Positions 1 to 9,317 are shown, numbered from the stretch's first letter. The stretch is DNA of 64,000 nt from Heyndrickxia oleronia (GCF_017809215.1 NZ_CP065424.1:3318001-3382000); one strand, 5' to 3'. The notes: generated by a model not told the origin, from the sequence alone. Made by a program: numbers and translations.

Positions 1-983
1 AAATAATGGTTCTCGATTTCATCAAGAAATGGAATTAACGTACGTGTATCTGTTGGGTTTGAAAATAAACTATAGGCAAGCGTGTATTGCCCTTCTGTTG
101 CGATTTGTACATTGTAACCAGCTTTCAATTGTCCGTTTTGCATATAATCATCTTTCATTCGCATAAATGTCGCGTCCAGATCTGTTTTGGAATAGCTATT
201 ACGTGTGCCAAAGATTTCAAAGTCTCGTTGGTATTTTTGTTTTCGTAAGACAAAATCAATCAACTGTTTACGCACTTGTTTCGGGTATTTGCGTTCACTT
301 CTTAAAGCTTTTCGTTCTGGAACGTCTGATGATTCCTCAATTTGTTTATCATACTCAGCTACGACATTGTCCACTTTTCCAACCAATTGAGCGAGCTCTT
401 TCAATGATAATTGTTCATCACCTTCCCGTTCAATTTCAGGTATAATTTCGTTCTCAAGTAGCTCGTTATATAGCTGGTTTGACCTTTCAATTAAACTGTG
501 ATGATATTTCTCAATCGATTTCTTCCAGACAAACGTAAATTTATTCGCATTTGCTTCAATCTTTGTACCATCAATAAAAATTGCTTCTTGATCGATTAGT
601 TTTTCTTCGATTAATTGGCAACGAAATTGGACGAAACATTGGCGAATTAATTCTTTCACATCTGAATGAACACGGAATCGATTGATTGTACGGTAGCTTG
701 GTTCATACCCTTGAGCTAGCCACATCATCCGGATACTGTCTTTTAATAAGGCTTCAATTTTTCGCCCTGAAAAAACAGATTGGGTGTAGGCACATAAAAT
801 AATTTTAAGCATCATGCGTGGATGATAAGCAGGACAGCCCTCATTTCGCAGAAATGGTTCGAAAACTTCATGAGGAATACTTTCAACTAGATGATGGATA
901 TGAAAGGCAATATCATTTTTTTGTAATTTTACTTCTAAATCTAAAGGCAAAACTAATTGATTCATGGTATAATTTTTAAACAT
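1..983 (-). CDS. IS1182 family transposase (C-terminus beyond window)
   Basis: This is the N-terminal 327 residues of a DDE transposase of the IS1182 type. The start ATG at 983 is preceded by AAGGA. The N-terminus ([18 protein letters not shown]) and the run [20 protein letters not shown] are typical of the helix-rich N-terminal DUF772 domain, and [20 protein letters not shown] contains the first catalytic aspartate region. A lysine/glutamate-rich linker follows, and the frame remains open through [14 protein letters not shown] to the window edge. No internal stop or frameshift is seen in the visible part, so the element may still be active. Confidence 0.88.
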   Translation of the reverse strand, partial: MFKNYTMNQLVLPLDLEVKLQKNDIAFHIHHLVESIPHEVFEPFLRNEGCPAYHPRMMLKIILCAYTQSVFSGRKIEALLKDSIRMMWLAQGYEPSYRTINRFRVHSDVKELIRQCFVQFRCQLIEEKLIDQEAIFIDGTKIEANANKFTFVWKKSIEKYHHSLIERSNQLYNELLENEIIPEIEREGDEQLSLKELAQLVGKVDNVVAEYDKQIEESSDVPERKALRSERKYPKQVRKQLIDFVLRKQKYQRDFEIFGTRNSYSKTDLDATFMRMKDDYMQNGQLKAGYNVQIATEGQYTLAYSLFSNPTDTRTLIPFLDEIENHY

Positions 984-1063
984 AAGGATCCTTCTTTCTG
1001 ATTTTATTTGGTGTGGTAACTTAATTTTATCAGAAGTGGTCCTTATTTTATTGTAAAAAAATC

Positions 1064-1106
1064 AAAGCCGGTGAAATTTTACTCGTCGTAAAATTCACCG
1101 GCTTTT
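1064..1106. terminator. Hairpin inside IS end
   Basis: A stem of about 17 base pairs with a single-base bulge joins AAAGCCGGTGAAATTTTA and TAAAATTCACCGGCTTT across a short loop, followed by a T-run on the plus strand. Located between the transposase start and the IS end, it probably insulates the transposase from outside transcription, as subterminal hairpins do in many insertion sequences. Confidence 0.6.
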
Positions 1107-1139
1107 TCATCTCAGAGGTGGGTTTTGTCCCAGCCTCAC

Positions 1140-1784
1140 TTAATCAATATTTATTTTTGCAAGCTTATAAAATTTTTTCTTTTCATTATTAAATTTTTTT
1201 GTCTGTTCATTAAATTGTTCATTCATCTTTAATACCTCTGAATAGGCTTTATTTGTAATTTCAATTTGATTTTCTAAATCATCCATACTTACATCTTTTT
1301 TCATAAGAAGTTTATATAATTGTATATTCGTTTCAATCCCTTTGTTATATGCTTCATATAATCGGTCATGAAAAGCATATCGTTTTTCCATCAATTGAAA
1401 CAGATCTTGAGCTTCTTTTTTCAGTTGTTTCGACTCGATTTTCTCAATGGGATCTTCAATTTTTGAGAATTCCTTTTTTGAAGCAATCATCGACTTTTGT
1501 TCAAGTTCCATCTTTTCTTTGCGTTCTTTTAAATTATCAAGGGCTAAATTCGCAAGTTTTGTCATTTGCTCCATATCCTTCATCCCTAGATCCATTATTT
1601 CTTCAAATATTTTTTTTTCCTTTGATTCTAACTCCGTTAAAGGCTTTTGCTGCTTTTCAAAATCCTTTTCTTTTACTACGGTTTGTTCCATAATATCGTA
1701 TATTTTTTCTTCCGGGACAACTTTGCATCCTGTTAACAAGCCAAGAATTAGTACAAGCAGAAGTAAAAGTTTATATCGAGCCAC
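1140..1784 (-). CDS. ykyA: YkyA-family putative lipoprotein
   Basis: A 214-residue protein with a lipoprotein signal peptide: basic N-terminus, hydrophobic stretch and lipobox LTGC near residue 20, so the mature protein should start at a lipidated cysteine on the outer face of the membrane. The remainder is highly charged, helical and rich in Lys/Glu, matching the YkyA family (function unknown). The neighbourhood ykyA - defB - ykrA - rpoY-rnjA is the same as in Bacillus subtilis, where ykyA precedes pdhA. Here the IS1182 end touches the stop codon, so the last few residues may differ from the ancestral C-terminus and read-through toward any pdh genes would be interrupted. Confidence 0.85.
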   Translation of the reverse strand: MARYKLLLLLVLILGLLTGCKVVPEEKIYDIMEQTVVKEKDFEKQQKPLTELESKEKKIFEEIMDLGMKDMEQMTKLANLALDNLKERKEKMELEQKSMIASKKEFSKIEDPIEKIESKQLKKEAQDLFQLMEKRYAFHDRLYEAYNKGIETNIQLYKLLMKKDVSMDDLENQIEITNKAYSEVLKMNEQFNEQTKKFNNEKKKFYKLAKINID

Positions 1785-1995
1785 GAATGTTCCCCCTTAA
1801 ACTACAGTATATAAGCTGGATTGTTGTGAAGTAAGGCTTGTCCAAAAAATAAAATATATAACTATACCTATTCATTTGGAACTATCATATGACAAATTTT
1901 TTCTACTGGCATTATATTTTTTTGTTTAACTTTTTACTATGGATTTGGTATTCTAATCAATATGTAAATTAGTTAGTGCGAAGGGGGATATTATT

Positions 1996-2550
1996 ATGAT
2001 TACAATGAAGGATATCATCAGAGACGGACATCCAACATTACGGAAAGTAGCAGAAGATGTAAAAATGCCTCCGTCTAAAGAAGATCAAGAAATTCTAAAG
2101 AGCTTACATGAATATATATTAAATAGCCAAGATCCTGAAATTGCAAATAAATATGGATTACGTCCTGGCATTGGGTTAGCTGCTCCACAAATTAATGTAT
2201 CAAAAAAAATGATTGCTGTTCACGTTATAGATGAAAAAGAGCAATTACATAGTTATATGTTATTTAATCCTCGAATTGTGAGTCATTCAGTTGAAAAAGC
2301 CTACTTGAGTAGTGGAGAGGGTTGTCTTTCGGTAGATGAGGTTATTCCAGGTTATGTTCATAGATATGCAAGAATTACGGTAAAGGCGAATGATATTGAT
2401 GGAAAAGAAATTAAGATTCGTCTTAAAGGACTACCTGCCATTGCGTTTCAACATGAAATTGATCATTTACATGGAAAAATGTTCTATGATTATATTGATG
2501 AAAAAAATCCATTCACACCGATGGATCAGGCAATTGCCATTGATAGGTAA
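1996..2550 (+). CDS. defB: Peptide deformylase
   Basis: A 184-residue peptide deformylase, which removes the formyl group from the initiator methionine of nascent proteins in the cytoplasm. All three family motifs are visible: GIGLAAPQ near residue 60, EGCLS near 110 (metal-binding Cys) and HEIDH near 155 (two metal-binding His and the catalytic Glu). Length and the N-terminus MITM match B. subtilis DefB (YkrB). A GGGGG ribosome binding site lies eight bases upstream of the ATG. Convergent to ykrA and separated from it by a hairpin terminator. Confidence 0.95.
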   Translation: MITMKDIIRDGHPTLRKVAEDVKMPPSKEDQEILKSLHEYILNSQDPEIANKYGLRPGIGLAAPQINVSKKMIAVHVIDEKEQLHSYMLFNPRIVSHSVEKAYLSSGEGCLSVDEVIPGYVHRYARITVKANDIDGKEIKIRLKGLPAIAFQHEIDHLHGKMFYDYIDEKNPFTPMDQAIAIDR

Positions 2551-2558
2551 TCATGATT

Positions 2559-2602
2559 AAGGGTTGACTACACAGGGAACTGACCCTAGGTAGACAACCC
2601 TT
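2559..2602. terminator. Bidirectional terminator, copy 1 of GTTGTCTA hairpin family
   Basis: Left arm AAGGGTTGACTAC (2559-2571) pairs with right arm GTAGACAACCCTT (2590-2602) with one mismatch; an inner AGGG/CCCT stem lies within. T-rich tracts follow. It lies between the convergent genes defB and ykrA and shares its core with hairpins at 15555-15606 and 54159-54203. Confidence 0.75.
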
Positions 2603-2615
2603 TATTCTTTAAATT

Positions 2616-3386
2616 CTAGATTAATTTAAAATGCTTTAAACCATTTGCAATTCCATTATTCATTACATCTGTAGTGACATAATTTGCATGTTGCTTTACT
2701 ACATCAAGAGCATTGCCCATTGCAATCCCAGTTCCCACAGCTTCTAACATCTCAATATCGTTTAATCCATCTCCAAAAGCGTAAACATCTTCAAGTTTAA
2801 ACCCAATCTTTTCAATCATCTTTTTGATTCCCTCTGCTTTTGAACCACCTTTTGGAAGTACGTCCATTGAAAATTCATGCCAACGGAGAAAGTAAAACTT
2901 CTTAAACTCATCAAGATAAAGAACCTCATCCTTTTCTTCACAAAATAAAAGTGATTGGTAAATTTCTCGACCCTTGTAGAAATCTGGATCAAATGAAGGA
3001 TGTTTAATTTTTAGACTCTCAATACTGCTTCTAATAAATTGATGATTTTCTATATTAGAGGTCATTTCCTTTTCATTTAAAAACACAAGTGGATGTTTGT
3101 GACTTGCAGAATAATTGATGAGATTTTCTAATTCGGTAGGATCCAAAGGATTTTTATAAATGACTTTATTTTCAAAAACTACGTATTGACCATTAAAGCT
3201 CACAAAGGAGTCAATTTCTAATTCTTCACGTAGCTCTTTAAACATGAATGGAGCCCGACCCGTAGCTATTGCAACAAACACTCCACTTTCTTTTAACTTC
3301 CATATAGCTTCCTTTGTTGATTCAGGGAGTTTTTTATCGTTATCTAACAAAGTACCATCGATATCAAAAAATACAATTTTCTTCAT
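2616..3386 (-). CDS. ykrA: HAD-superfamily hydrolase, Cof/type IIB
   Basis: A 256-residue HAD phosphatase. Motif I DIDGTLLDND is at residues 8-17, motif II is ATGR (about 42), the motif III lysine is in GGSKAEGIKK, and motif IV GDGLNDIEML is near 205. The long insert between motifs II and III is the C2B cap of Cof-type enzymes, which dephosphorylate sugar phosphates or nucleotides such as FMN; the substrate cannot be read from sequence. Size and position equal B. subtilis YkrA. It is convergent with defB. Confidence 0.88.
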   Translation of the reverse strand: MKKIVFFDIDGTLLDNDKKLPESTKEAIWKLKESGVFVAIATGRAPFMFKELREELEIDSFVSFNGQYVVFENKVIYKNPLDPTELENLINYSASHKHPLVFLNEKEMTSNIENHQFIRSSIESLKIKHPSFDPDFYKGREIYQSLLFCEEKDEVLYLDEFKKFYFLRWHEFSMDVLPKGGSKAEGIKKMIEKIGFKLEDVYAFGDGLNDIEMLEAVGTGIAMGNALDVVKQHANYVTTDVMNNGIANGLKHFKLI

Positions 3387-3479
3387 TTTTTAATTCTCCT
3401 AACTATCTTTGGTTATATTCATTTAGCACATTGAATTTTAACACAAGCTTCTACTTTATTGAACTAATCCAAAAACGAA

Positions 3480-3667
3480 GGCTGTTTTCGTATCGTTTGT
3501 TGCTTTTGTAAAAGCCCAACTGCCGGCTTTTACACCCAATAAAGAATTTAGCGATTCTTATGGAGTTTGCAGCACTTTTCTCAGTGAAATGAAAGATGTA
3601 GTGGTCTTTTAACCGATAGTTATTCGTTAAAACTTTACTAATAGCAACGATGTTTGAGAAAAGAGCC
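3480..3667. repeat. MITE-like dispersed repeat, copy A
   Basis: A 188-bp intergenic element with imperfect terminal inverted repeats: GGCTGTTTTCGTATCGTTTG at the left and, reading inward from the right, GGCTCTTTTCTCAAACATCG. It is homologous over most of its length to 37077-37242 and 50652-50812 and in part to 10605-10703 and 63367-63451. A spurious reading frame (3451-3714, minus) runs through it. No transposase is encoded, so movement would need a helper in trans. Confidence 0.65.
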
Positions 3668-3722
3668 AAAGCGAAAAAAGAATCCAAAATCGAATATTTC
3701 CCATAAAAACCCATGATAATAC

Positions 3723-3750
3723 TTGTCTAAAAACATATAATACATATAAG
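3723..3750 (+). promoter_or_regulatory. Possible promoter of the 24-residue peptide gene
   Basis: TTGTCT (3723-3728) and TATAAG (3745-3750) are separated by 16 bp and lie about 65 bp upstream of the small gene at 3816. The fit to the sigma-A consensus is moderate, so this is a candidate only. Confidence 0.35.
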
Positions 3751-3815
3751 AATCTTCCTGACCGACTTTACTTTCAGAAAAATAACATTAAAATAGAAGT
3801 AGGGAGTGATCTTCC

Positions 3816-3890
3816 ATGTTAAAAAGACTAAGAAAAAAATTAGTCAAACAATGGAAAGATTTATTACGAAAGAAAAAATTAGTAGCATAA
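3816..3890 (+). CDS. 24-residue cationic amphipathic peptide
   Basis: The reading frame MLKRLRKKLVKQWKDLLRKK (plus KLVA) has eleven Lys/Arg and one Asp. Leu/Val/Trp residues at positions 2, 5, 9, 13, 16, 17 line one face of a helix, so it would form a strongly basic amphipathic helix able to bind membranes or RNA. GTAGGGAGTGAT provides a ribosome binding site upstream, a promoter candidate lies further up, and a hairpin follows at 3912-3936, giving it the layout of an independent transcription unit between ykrA and rpoY. I do not recognise the family. It may be a small regulatory protein, an antimicrobial-like peptide or a toxin; a chance frame is not excluded. Confidence 0.55.
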   Translation: MLKRLRKKLVKQWKDLLRKKKLVA

Positions 3891-3913
3891 ATGATAAATT
3901 TTTGCCTAAATAA

Positions 3914-3937
3914 AAAGTCCCTCAAAAATAAGAGGGA
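3914..3937 (+). terminator. Terminator of small peptide gene
   Basis: TCCCTC and GAGGGA form a six-pair stem with an A-rich loop, followed by TTATTCTAT. It is short but correctly placed after the peptide stop codon. Confidence 0.4.
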
Positions 3938-4040
3938 TTATTCTATATCAATATGCCAATAACGCCCTAATTGTAAGACTTAAGGAGTACAATCAGAAAC
4001 CATTTTGCAAAAACCTTAAAAATAACGCACAATGAAATGC

Positions 4041-4069
4041 ATGAAAAAGTTGTTAACTTTTTATATAAT
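4041..4069 (+). promoter_or_regulatory. Promoter of rpoY-rnjA
   Basis: A perfect -10 TATAAT at 4064-4069 has ATGAAA (4041-4046) 17 bp upstream as a 4/6 match to the -35 consensus. It lies about 40 bp before the rpoY ATG. Confidence 0.5.
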
Positions 4070-4110
4070 AGAAAAAGTTACCTTTGAAAACGGAGTAAGG
4101 AGAGAGAAAG

Positions 4111-4323
4111 ATGATTTATAAAGTTTATTATCAAGAAAACAAAAATGAAGTACCAGTTCGTGAAAATACGGATGCTATTTATGTCGAGGCAAGCTCAGAA
4201 AGAGAAGTTCGCAAATCTTTAAAAAACCGTCAAATAAATATTGAATTTGTACAACTTTTAAAAGGTTCATATCTAGAATATGAAAAGAACCATGCAAATT
4301 ATGAAATAACGGAGACTAAATAA
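4111..4323 (+). CDS. rpoY: RNA polymerase epsilon subunit (YkzG/DUF1447)
   Basis: A 70-residue protein starting [20 protein letters not shown], the signature of the small epsilon (RpoY) subunit of Firmicute RNA polymerase, which binds near the active-site channel of the core enzyme. AAGGAGAGAG precedes the ATG. It sits five bases upstream of rnjA, the conserved arrangement in bacilli, indicating co-transcription and probable coupling of translation. Confidence 0.93.
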   Translation: MIYKVYYQENKNEVPVRENTDAIYVEASSEREVRKSLKNRQINIEFVQLLKGSYLEYEKNHANYEITETK

Positions 4324-4328
4324 ACAAT

Positions 4329-5996
4329 ATGAAATTTGTAAAAAATGATCAAACAGCCGTATTTGCCCTTGGCGGTTTAGGGGAAATCGGAAAAAACACT
4401 TATGCGGTCCAATTCCAAGATGAAATTATACTTATAGATGCTGGAATCAAATTTCCTGAAGATGAATTACTAGGAATTGATTATGTTATCCCTGATTACA
4501 CGTATTTAGTTAAAAATGAGGATAAAATTAAAGGTTTGTTTATCACACATGGTCATGAAGATCATATTGGTGGAATTCCTTACTTATTGAGACAAGTAAA
4601 TATACCAATCTACGCTGGTAAACTTGCTTTAGGACTTCTAAAAAATAAACTTGAAGAGCATGGACTTTTGAGACAAACAACTTTTCATGAAATTCAAGAG
4701 GATGATGTAATTAAATTTAGAAAGACTTCTGTTACTTTCTTTAGAACGACTCACAGTATTCCAGATTCCTACGGGATTGTTGTTAAAACACCTCAAGGGA
4801 ATATTGTACATACTGGGGATTTTAAGTTTGATTTCACTCCAGTTGGTGAACCTGCCAACCTAACAAAAATGGCTGAAATTGGTAAGGAAGGCGTTCTTTG
4901 TCTTTTATCAGATAGCACAAATAGTGAAGTTCCTCATTTCACCATGTCTGAAAGACGTGTCGGTGAAAGCATTCAGGACGTTTTTAGAAAAGTAGACGGC
5001 CGCATAATTTTTGCAACTTTTGCTTCGAATATTCACAGATTACAACAAGTTGCGGAAGCTGCAGTAGCAAACGGAAGAAAAATCGCAGTTTTTGGAAGAA
5101 GTATGGAGGCAGCCATAAATATCGGACATGACCTTGGTTACATCCAATGCCCAAAAGATACATTTATTGATGCACAGCAAATTAATCGTTTACCTGCAAA
5201 TAAAGTCACTATCTTATGTACAGGCAGTCAAGGAGAACCAATGGCAGCCTTATCCCGAATTGCTAATGGAACACATCGTCAAATCCAAATTCAACCTGGG
5301 GATACGGTCGTCTTTTCTTCTTCACCAATACCTGGTAATACTATTAGTGTAAATCGAACCATTAATTTACTATACCGTGCTGGTGCAGAAGTCATTCATG
5401 GTCCATTAAATGATATTCATACTTCTGGACACGGTGGACAGCAGGAACAAAAATTAATGCTTAGACTAATAAAACCGAAATTTTTTATGCCAATTCACGG
5501 TGAATATCGCATGCAGAAAACTCATGCACAACTAGCTATGGACTGTGGTGTTCCTGAAGAGAACTGTTTCATTATGGATAATGGTGAAGTTCTTGCTTTA
5601 ACAAGTGAGAGTGCACAGGTAGCGGGCAAAATCCCTTCCGGAAATGTCTATATTGATGGAAATGGAATTGGAGATATCGGTAATATTGTTCTCCGCGATC
5701 GACGTATATTGTCTGAAGAAGGTTTAGTTGTTGTTGTCGTATCGATTAATATGGGTGAATTTAAAATAGCATCTGGTCCTGACATTATTTCTAGAGGATT
5801 TGTTTATATGCGTGAATCAGGAGATTTAATTAGCGAAGCACAAAATCTCATCTCAAAGCACTTAAACAAAGTAATGGAAAGAAAAACTTCTCAATGGACC
5901 GAAATTAAAAATGAAATTACCGACACTTTAGCACCTTTCCTTTATGAAAAAACAAAACGACGTCCAATGATCATGCCAATTATTATGGAAGTATAA
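4329..5996 (+). CDS. rnjA: Ribonuclease J1
   Basis: A 555-residue metallo-beta-lactamase/beta-CASP nuclease. RNase J1 has 5'-to-3' exonuclease and endonuclease activity and is central to mRNA decay and rRNA maturation. The zinc motif HGHEDHIGG is near residue 75, HTGDFKFDF near 165, the beta-CASP region with [10 protein letters not shown] near 370, and the metal/phosphate-binding motif PIHGEYRM near 395. Length equals B. subtilis RnjA. Co-transcribed with rpoY; a strong terminator follows. Confidence 0.97.
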   Translation: MKFVKNDQTAVFALGGLGEIGKNTYAVQFQDEIILIDAGIKFPEDELLGIDYVIPDYTYLVKNEDKIKGLFITHGHEDHIGGIPYLLRQVNIPIYAGKLALGLLKNKLEEHGLLRQTTFHEIQEDDVIKFRKTSVTFFRTTHSIPDSYGIVVKTPQGNIVHTGDFKFDFTPVGEPANLTKMAEIGKEGVLCLLSDSTNSEVPHFTMSERRVGESIQDVFRKVDGRIIFATFASNIHRLQQVAEAAVANGRKIAVFGRSMEAAINIGHDLGYIQCPKDTFIDAQQINRLPANKVTILCTGSQGEPMAALSRIANGTHRQIQIQPGDTVVFSSSPIPGNTISVNRTINLLYRAGAEVIHGPLNDIHTSGHGGQQEQKLMLRLIKPKFFMPIHGEYRMQKTHAQLAMDCGVPEENCFIMDNGEVLALTSESAQVAGKIPSGNVYIDGNGIGDIGNIVLRDRRILSEEGLVVVVVSINMGEFKIASGPDIISRGFVYMRESGDLISEAQNLISKHLNKVMERKTSQWTEIKNEITDTLAPFLYEKTKRRPMIMPIIMEV

Positions 5997-6002
5997 AAAA
6001 CG

Positions 6003-6045
6003 AAAAGGAACCACTCACTCAATAGTAGGAGATGGTTCCTTTTTT
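6003..6045. terminator. Terminator between rnjA and ktrC
   Basis: AAAAGGAACCA pairs with TGGTTCCTTTT across a 19-base loop and is followed by a T-run. It can serve both convergent genes. Confidence 0.8.
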
Positions 6046-6060
6046 AGTTATATATAATAG

Positions 6061-6720
6061 TTACTGAGAAAGTTTTTTCTCAAATCTGTTGATATCCGAA
6101 TCCGCACCGATAACAATTAAAATATCATTCTTTTCGATAACATCATATGCTTGTGGAGAAATAATCATTGAATTTCCTCTTTTAATAGCGACAATATTAA
6201 TTCCATATTTAGCGCGAATATTTAAATCCACAATTGAATTACCAGTAATACGCTCATTTACAGCAATTTCAACTATGCTATATTCATCTGAAAGCTCGAT
6301 ATAATCTAACACATTATTCGAAACAATGTGATGAGCAATCCGTTTTCCCATATCTCTTTCTGGATGGACAACATGGTCGGCACCAATTTTATCTAAAACC
6401 TTTGCATGATAATCATTTTGTGCTTTTACAGTTACATTTTTCACACCAATTTCTTTTAACATGAGTGTAGTTAGTATACTTGCTTGAATATCAGCACCAA
6501 TTGCGACGATAACATGATCAAAGTTTCTTATCCCTAGGTTTTTCAATACGGTTTCATCAGTAGTGTCCGCAATGACAGCATGAGTAGCAATCGATGCAAA
6601 TTCATTTACCCGATCTTCATCAACATCAATAGCCATAACTTCCATTCCTTGTTCTGCTAATTCTTTACAGATACTACCACCAAATCGTCCTAGTCCAATG
6701 ACGACAAATTCTTTTTTCAC
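6061..6720 (-). CDS. ktrC: Potassium uptake regulatory subunit KtrC (RCK protein)
   Basis: A cytosolic RCK protein (219 residues from GTG at 6720) that gates the KtrD-type K+ channel. The Rossmann nucleotide-binding motif GLGRFGGS is at the N-terminus, with VKAQNDYHAKVL and HPERDMGKRIAHH in the RCK_N core and a C-terminal RCK_C domain, which in relatives binds c-di-AMP. The GTG start is preferred over an upstream ATG because GGGGG lies seven bases before it and B. subtilis KtrC starts at the equivalent residue. Convergent to rnjA. Confidence 0.92.
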   Translation of the reverse strand: MKKEFVVIGLGRFGGSICKELAEQGMEVMAIDVDEDRVNEFASIATHAVIADTTDETVLKNLGIRNFDHVIVAIGADIQASILTTLMLKEIGVKNVTVKAQNDYHAKVLDKIGADHVVHPERDMGKRIAHHIVSNNVLDYIELSDEYSIVEIAVNERITGNSIVDLNIRAKYGINIVAIKRGNSMIISPQAYDVIEKNDILIVIGADSDINRFEKKLSQ

Positions 6721-6891
6721 TTTAAATCCCCCACTATTAAAAGAGTTCCTAATCTTCCCCATTCTAGCATACTAATTTCATAAGGAGAAGATGACTGTCA
6801 AAAAATCTCGTTTCCTATTAAATATAGTATTAACCTGATGATAAAAGGTACTACATAAAGCACTAATATGAAGGTCGATGGATACAAAAAA

Positions 6892-6925
6892 AGAGAGACG
6901 AAGGATGTTAATATCCCTTCTCTCT
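6892..6925 (-). terminator. Terminator of lia operon
   Basis: On the minus strand AGAGAGAAGGGAT and ATCCTTCGTCTCTCT form a long stem around a short loop, followed by seven T. It overlaps the last codons of liaR. Confidence 0.8.
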
Positions 6926-7559
6926 ACTTCTTGATTAATTGGTGTTGAAATGCATAAATGACCGCTTGTGTGCGATCCTGAACTTCTAGTTTACTTAATA
7001 TATTACTAACATGAGTTTTTACCGTTTTTAGTGCAATAAATAATTGATCCGCAATTTCTTGGTTTGTCATGCCTTCAGCCATTAATAGTAGAATTTCTAG
7101 CTCACGATTTGTTAAATCATCATGTAATGGCCGTTTATTCCCTTGTTTCATTCGCATCATCATTTTCCCAGTAACTTGAGGCTCCAATACTGATTGTCCT
7201 TCATATGTAGAGCGAACAGCATCAGCAATATCATTCGCCTTTGATGTTTTTAACATATAACTCGTTGCTCCTGCTTCTAGTGCAGGATACACTTTTTCAT
7301 CATCAATAAAGCTCGTTACAATAATTATTTTTGCCTCAGGCCACTGCTGGATAATTTCTTTTGTTGCTTGTATTCCATCCATCTCATTCATGACCAGATC
7401 CATTAAAATAATATCTGGTCGCAATGATAAGGCTAGTTCAACACCTTTTTGCCCATTTTCTGCTTCGCCAACAACTTCAATATCAGGCTGAATGGATAAA
7501 AAAGCAGAAACACCTATACGAACCATTTCGTGATCATCAACAAGTAATACCTTTATCAT
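6924..7559 (-). CDS. liaR: Two-component response regulator LiaR
   Basis: A 211-residue NarL/FixJ-type regulator. The receiver domain (1-120) has the acidic pair DD at 8-9, phospho-acceptor Asp54 in LMDLVM and Lys104 in LKTS; the C-terminal LuxR-type helix-turn-helix (about 145-205) contains [15 protein letters not shown] and [20 protein letters not shown]. Last gene of a liaI-liaH-liaF-liaS-liaR operon; LiaR activates its own operon in response to cell-wall antibiotics. Seven bases separate it from liaS. Confidence 0.93.
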   Translation of the reverse strand: MIKVLLVDDHEMVRIGVSAFLSIQPDIEVVGEAENGQKGVELALSLRPDIILMDLVMNEMDGIQATKEIIQQWPEAKIIIVTSFIDDEKVYPALEAGATSYMLKTSKANDIADAVRSTYEGQSVLEPQVTGKMMMRMKQGNKRPLHDDLTNRELEILLLMAEGMTNQEIADQLFIALKTVKTHVSNILSKLEVQDRTQAVIYAFQHQLIKK

Positions 7560-7566
7560 TATGACC

Positions 7567-8601
7567 TCATCCTTTATTTAATATAGGAATCTTCACTTCT
7601 ATACTAGTTCCCTTTGCCGGAAAACTAATCATTTTAATCGTTCCACCTATTTCTGCTGCTCGTTCACGAATATTCTGTAATCCGTAAGAACCCGCTTTTT
7701 CTTTTCCCATTTCAAAGCCAATTCCATCATCTATTATTTTAAGAAGAACAAATTGATCTAATTTAAATAAGTGCAATTCTAACATTTTAGCTTTCGCGTG
7801 GCGTAGGGTATTCGAAATGGATTCCTGCATAATTCGAAATAAATGATCCTCTACTCCCTTATTTAGAATGACATCATCTATTCTCCATGTTACCTTCAAA
7901 GGAAGTTTAGCTGTTAATTCATGCAATAACTCCTCTGCCCCTTCTTTTAGGCTTTTTCCTTCTAATTGTATCGGTCTCAAATGAAGAAGTAGCGCTCTCA
8001 TCTCTGATTGTGACTCATTAATTACTTCCTCAACTAATTTCATTTGTTTATTTGTTATTACTGGATCTGGATTAGGGTTATCATTGATAGCAGATAATAG
8101 CATTGTTGCAGCAAAAAGCTGCTGGCTAACAGAATCATGCAACTCTCTTGCTAAGCGATTTCTTTCCTGGGATAAAATCTCCTGCTTCATTTTTTCATTC
8201 CAGTCAGCCCGCTCATTTGCAAGTTTTTGCGATGCTTCAACTTGATCATCCATACGATTTTGAATTCGTTGTATTCTTTCGTATAACATTGAAATTTCAT
8301 TTAATTTTTCAGGCTGTAATTTTGATAAATTAAATTCACCTTTCTCAAGTTCAATTAAGTGAGCATCTACGTCCTCTAACTTCTTCTTCATAATATAGCC
8401 AATAACTAATCCACAAACGATTCCTATAATAATACTAGTTACAATAATAAAAACAACGACAGGGACAAGAAAGATTTGTTGAAAAAATAATGCTTGATAC
8501 CAGTCCGTTTGAACCGTTTGAATATAAATTGCTGAAATAAATATAGCGATAACAATGGAGAACGTACTAAAGTAAATTATAAAGGATTTTTGGATACTCA
8601 T
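7567..8601 (-). CDS. liaS: Sensor histidine kinase LiaS
   Basis: A 344-residue membrane kinase. Two transmembrane segments lie at about 8-28 and 45-70 with a very short extracellular loop, as in intramembrane-sensing kinases. The HisKA_3 box [16 protein letters not shown] places the phospho-accepting His at 155, and the HATPase domain shows DDGIGF and [12 protein letters not shown]. It phosphorylates LiaR on envelope stress and is restrained by LiaF. Its start overlaps the liaF stop by four bases, indicating coupled translation. Confidence 0.93.
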   Translation of the reverse strand: MSIQKSFIIYFSTFSIVIAIFISAIYIQTVQTDWYQALFFQQIFLVPVVVFIIVTSIIIGIVCGLVIGYIMKKKLEDVDAHLIELEKGEFNLSKLQPEKLNEISMLYERIQRIQNRMDDQVEASQKLANERADWNEKMKQEILSQERNRLARELHDSVSQQLFAATMLLSAINDNPNPDPVITNKQMKLVEEVINESQSEMRALLLHLRPIQLEGKSLKEGAEELLHELTAKLPLKVTWRIDDVILNKGVEDHLFRIMQESISNTLRHAKAKMLELHLFKLDQFVLLKIIDDGIGFEMGKEKAGSYGLQNIRERAAEIGGTIKMISFPAKGTSIEVKIPILNKG

Positions 8602-9317
8602 ACGTGCCTCACCTCTAAATTTCCAAATGGTAATGAGGTGATAATCTTTATTTTTCTCGTTGTCTCATCGTAATTATCTGAGTAGTAAATTGTATTTTGA
8701 TTAAAAAGATTCTCTTCTAAACCATATATATTTACATTTCCCGTAATCGATGAATGATTAACTGATATCGCTACATCATATGGAGTAAGCAATTGGATAT
8801 TTCCAATCACTCCTCTAATAACTACAGTGGATTCTCCAATCGGAAGCATGGTCATACTAAGGTCTATGACCGTTGTACCAAGCCCACATTGAATATTTAT
8901 ATCATCCCATTCATAAATATTATTTTCAATTCTTTGATTACCAAAGAATTTATTTTTTATATAGGGTTGTTTTCGATTGATTTTTGATTGATTCGATGAT
9001 TCTACTGTTTCTACCTTGATTATTTTTGGATGCTTCTTTTTTTTCCGATATCTAAATAAGAGATAAATTAATACACAAAACAATACAATTTTGAAAAACA
9101 CTGTGGAAATAATTGTAATAACAAAAATTGAAATACCGACAATGATATAAATAGCGCCAGAAGATTTTGTGCTTTTCTTTTTACCAAAATAAATAAGTAA
9201 TGCAGAAACCCCAAGAAACACTAAGGATTCAGTATTAAAAGAAATTTCAAATAAGATTCCGACAAGGGCAACTAAGATTAACCATGTTATAGGATTTTGT
9301 TCAGATCTTTTTCCCAT
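8598..9317 (-). CDS. liaF: LiaF, membrane inhibitor of LiaS
   Basis: A 239-residue protein with an N-terminal membrane domain (hydrophobic segments within residues 10-85), a basic linker RYRKKKKHPK and a C-terminal beta-rich LiaF/DUF2154 domain (about 130-239) containing GNIQLLTPYDVAISVNHSSI. LiaF keeps the LiaRS system off in the absence of stress. It follows liaH after 120 bp and overlaps liaS. No liaG homologue is present between liaH and liaF, unlike B. subtilis. Confidence 0.9.
   Translation of the reverse strand: MGKRSEQNPITWLILVALVGILFEISFNTESLVFLGVSALLIYFGKKKSTKSSGAIYIIVGISIFVITIISTVFFKIVLFCVLIYLLFRYRKKKKHPKIIKVETVESSNQSKINRKQPYIKNKFFGNQRIENNIYEWDDINIQCGLGTTVIDLSMTMLPIGESTVVIRGVIGNIQLLTPYDVAISVNHSSITGNVNIYGLEENLFNQNTIYYSDNYDETTRKIKIITSLPFGNLEVRHV

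Larger units (their letters stand above)
1..1139 (-). mobile_element. IS1182-family insertion sequence, partial
   Basis: The transposase reading frame runs off the window start, and its upstream end carries a hairpin (1064-1106) followed by a terminal sequence whose outward-reading form is AGTGAGGCTGGGACAAAACC, the type of end expected for IS1182 elements. The boundary is placed at about 1139, directly next to the ykyA stop codon. The other end and any target-site duplication lie outside the window, so completeness cannot be judged. Confidence 0.8.

Noticed and set aside
1349..1800. Two plus-strand open frames (1349-1693, 1447-1800)
   Set aside because: Both are antisense shadows of the lipoprotein gene ykyA, whose lipobox and coiled-coil composition are convincing.
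3451..3714. 87-codon minus-strand open frame
   Set aside because: It lies almost wholly within MITE-like copy A and has no ribosome binding site; the frame is not kept in other copies.
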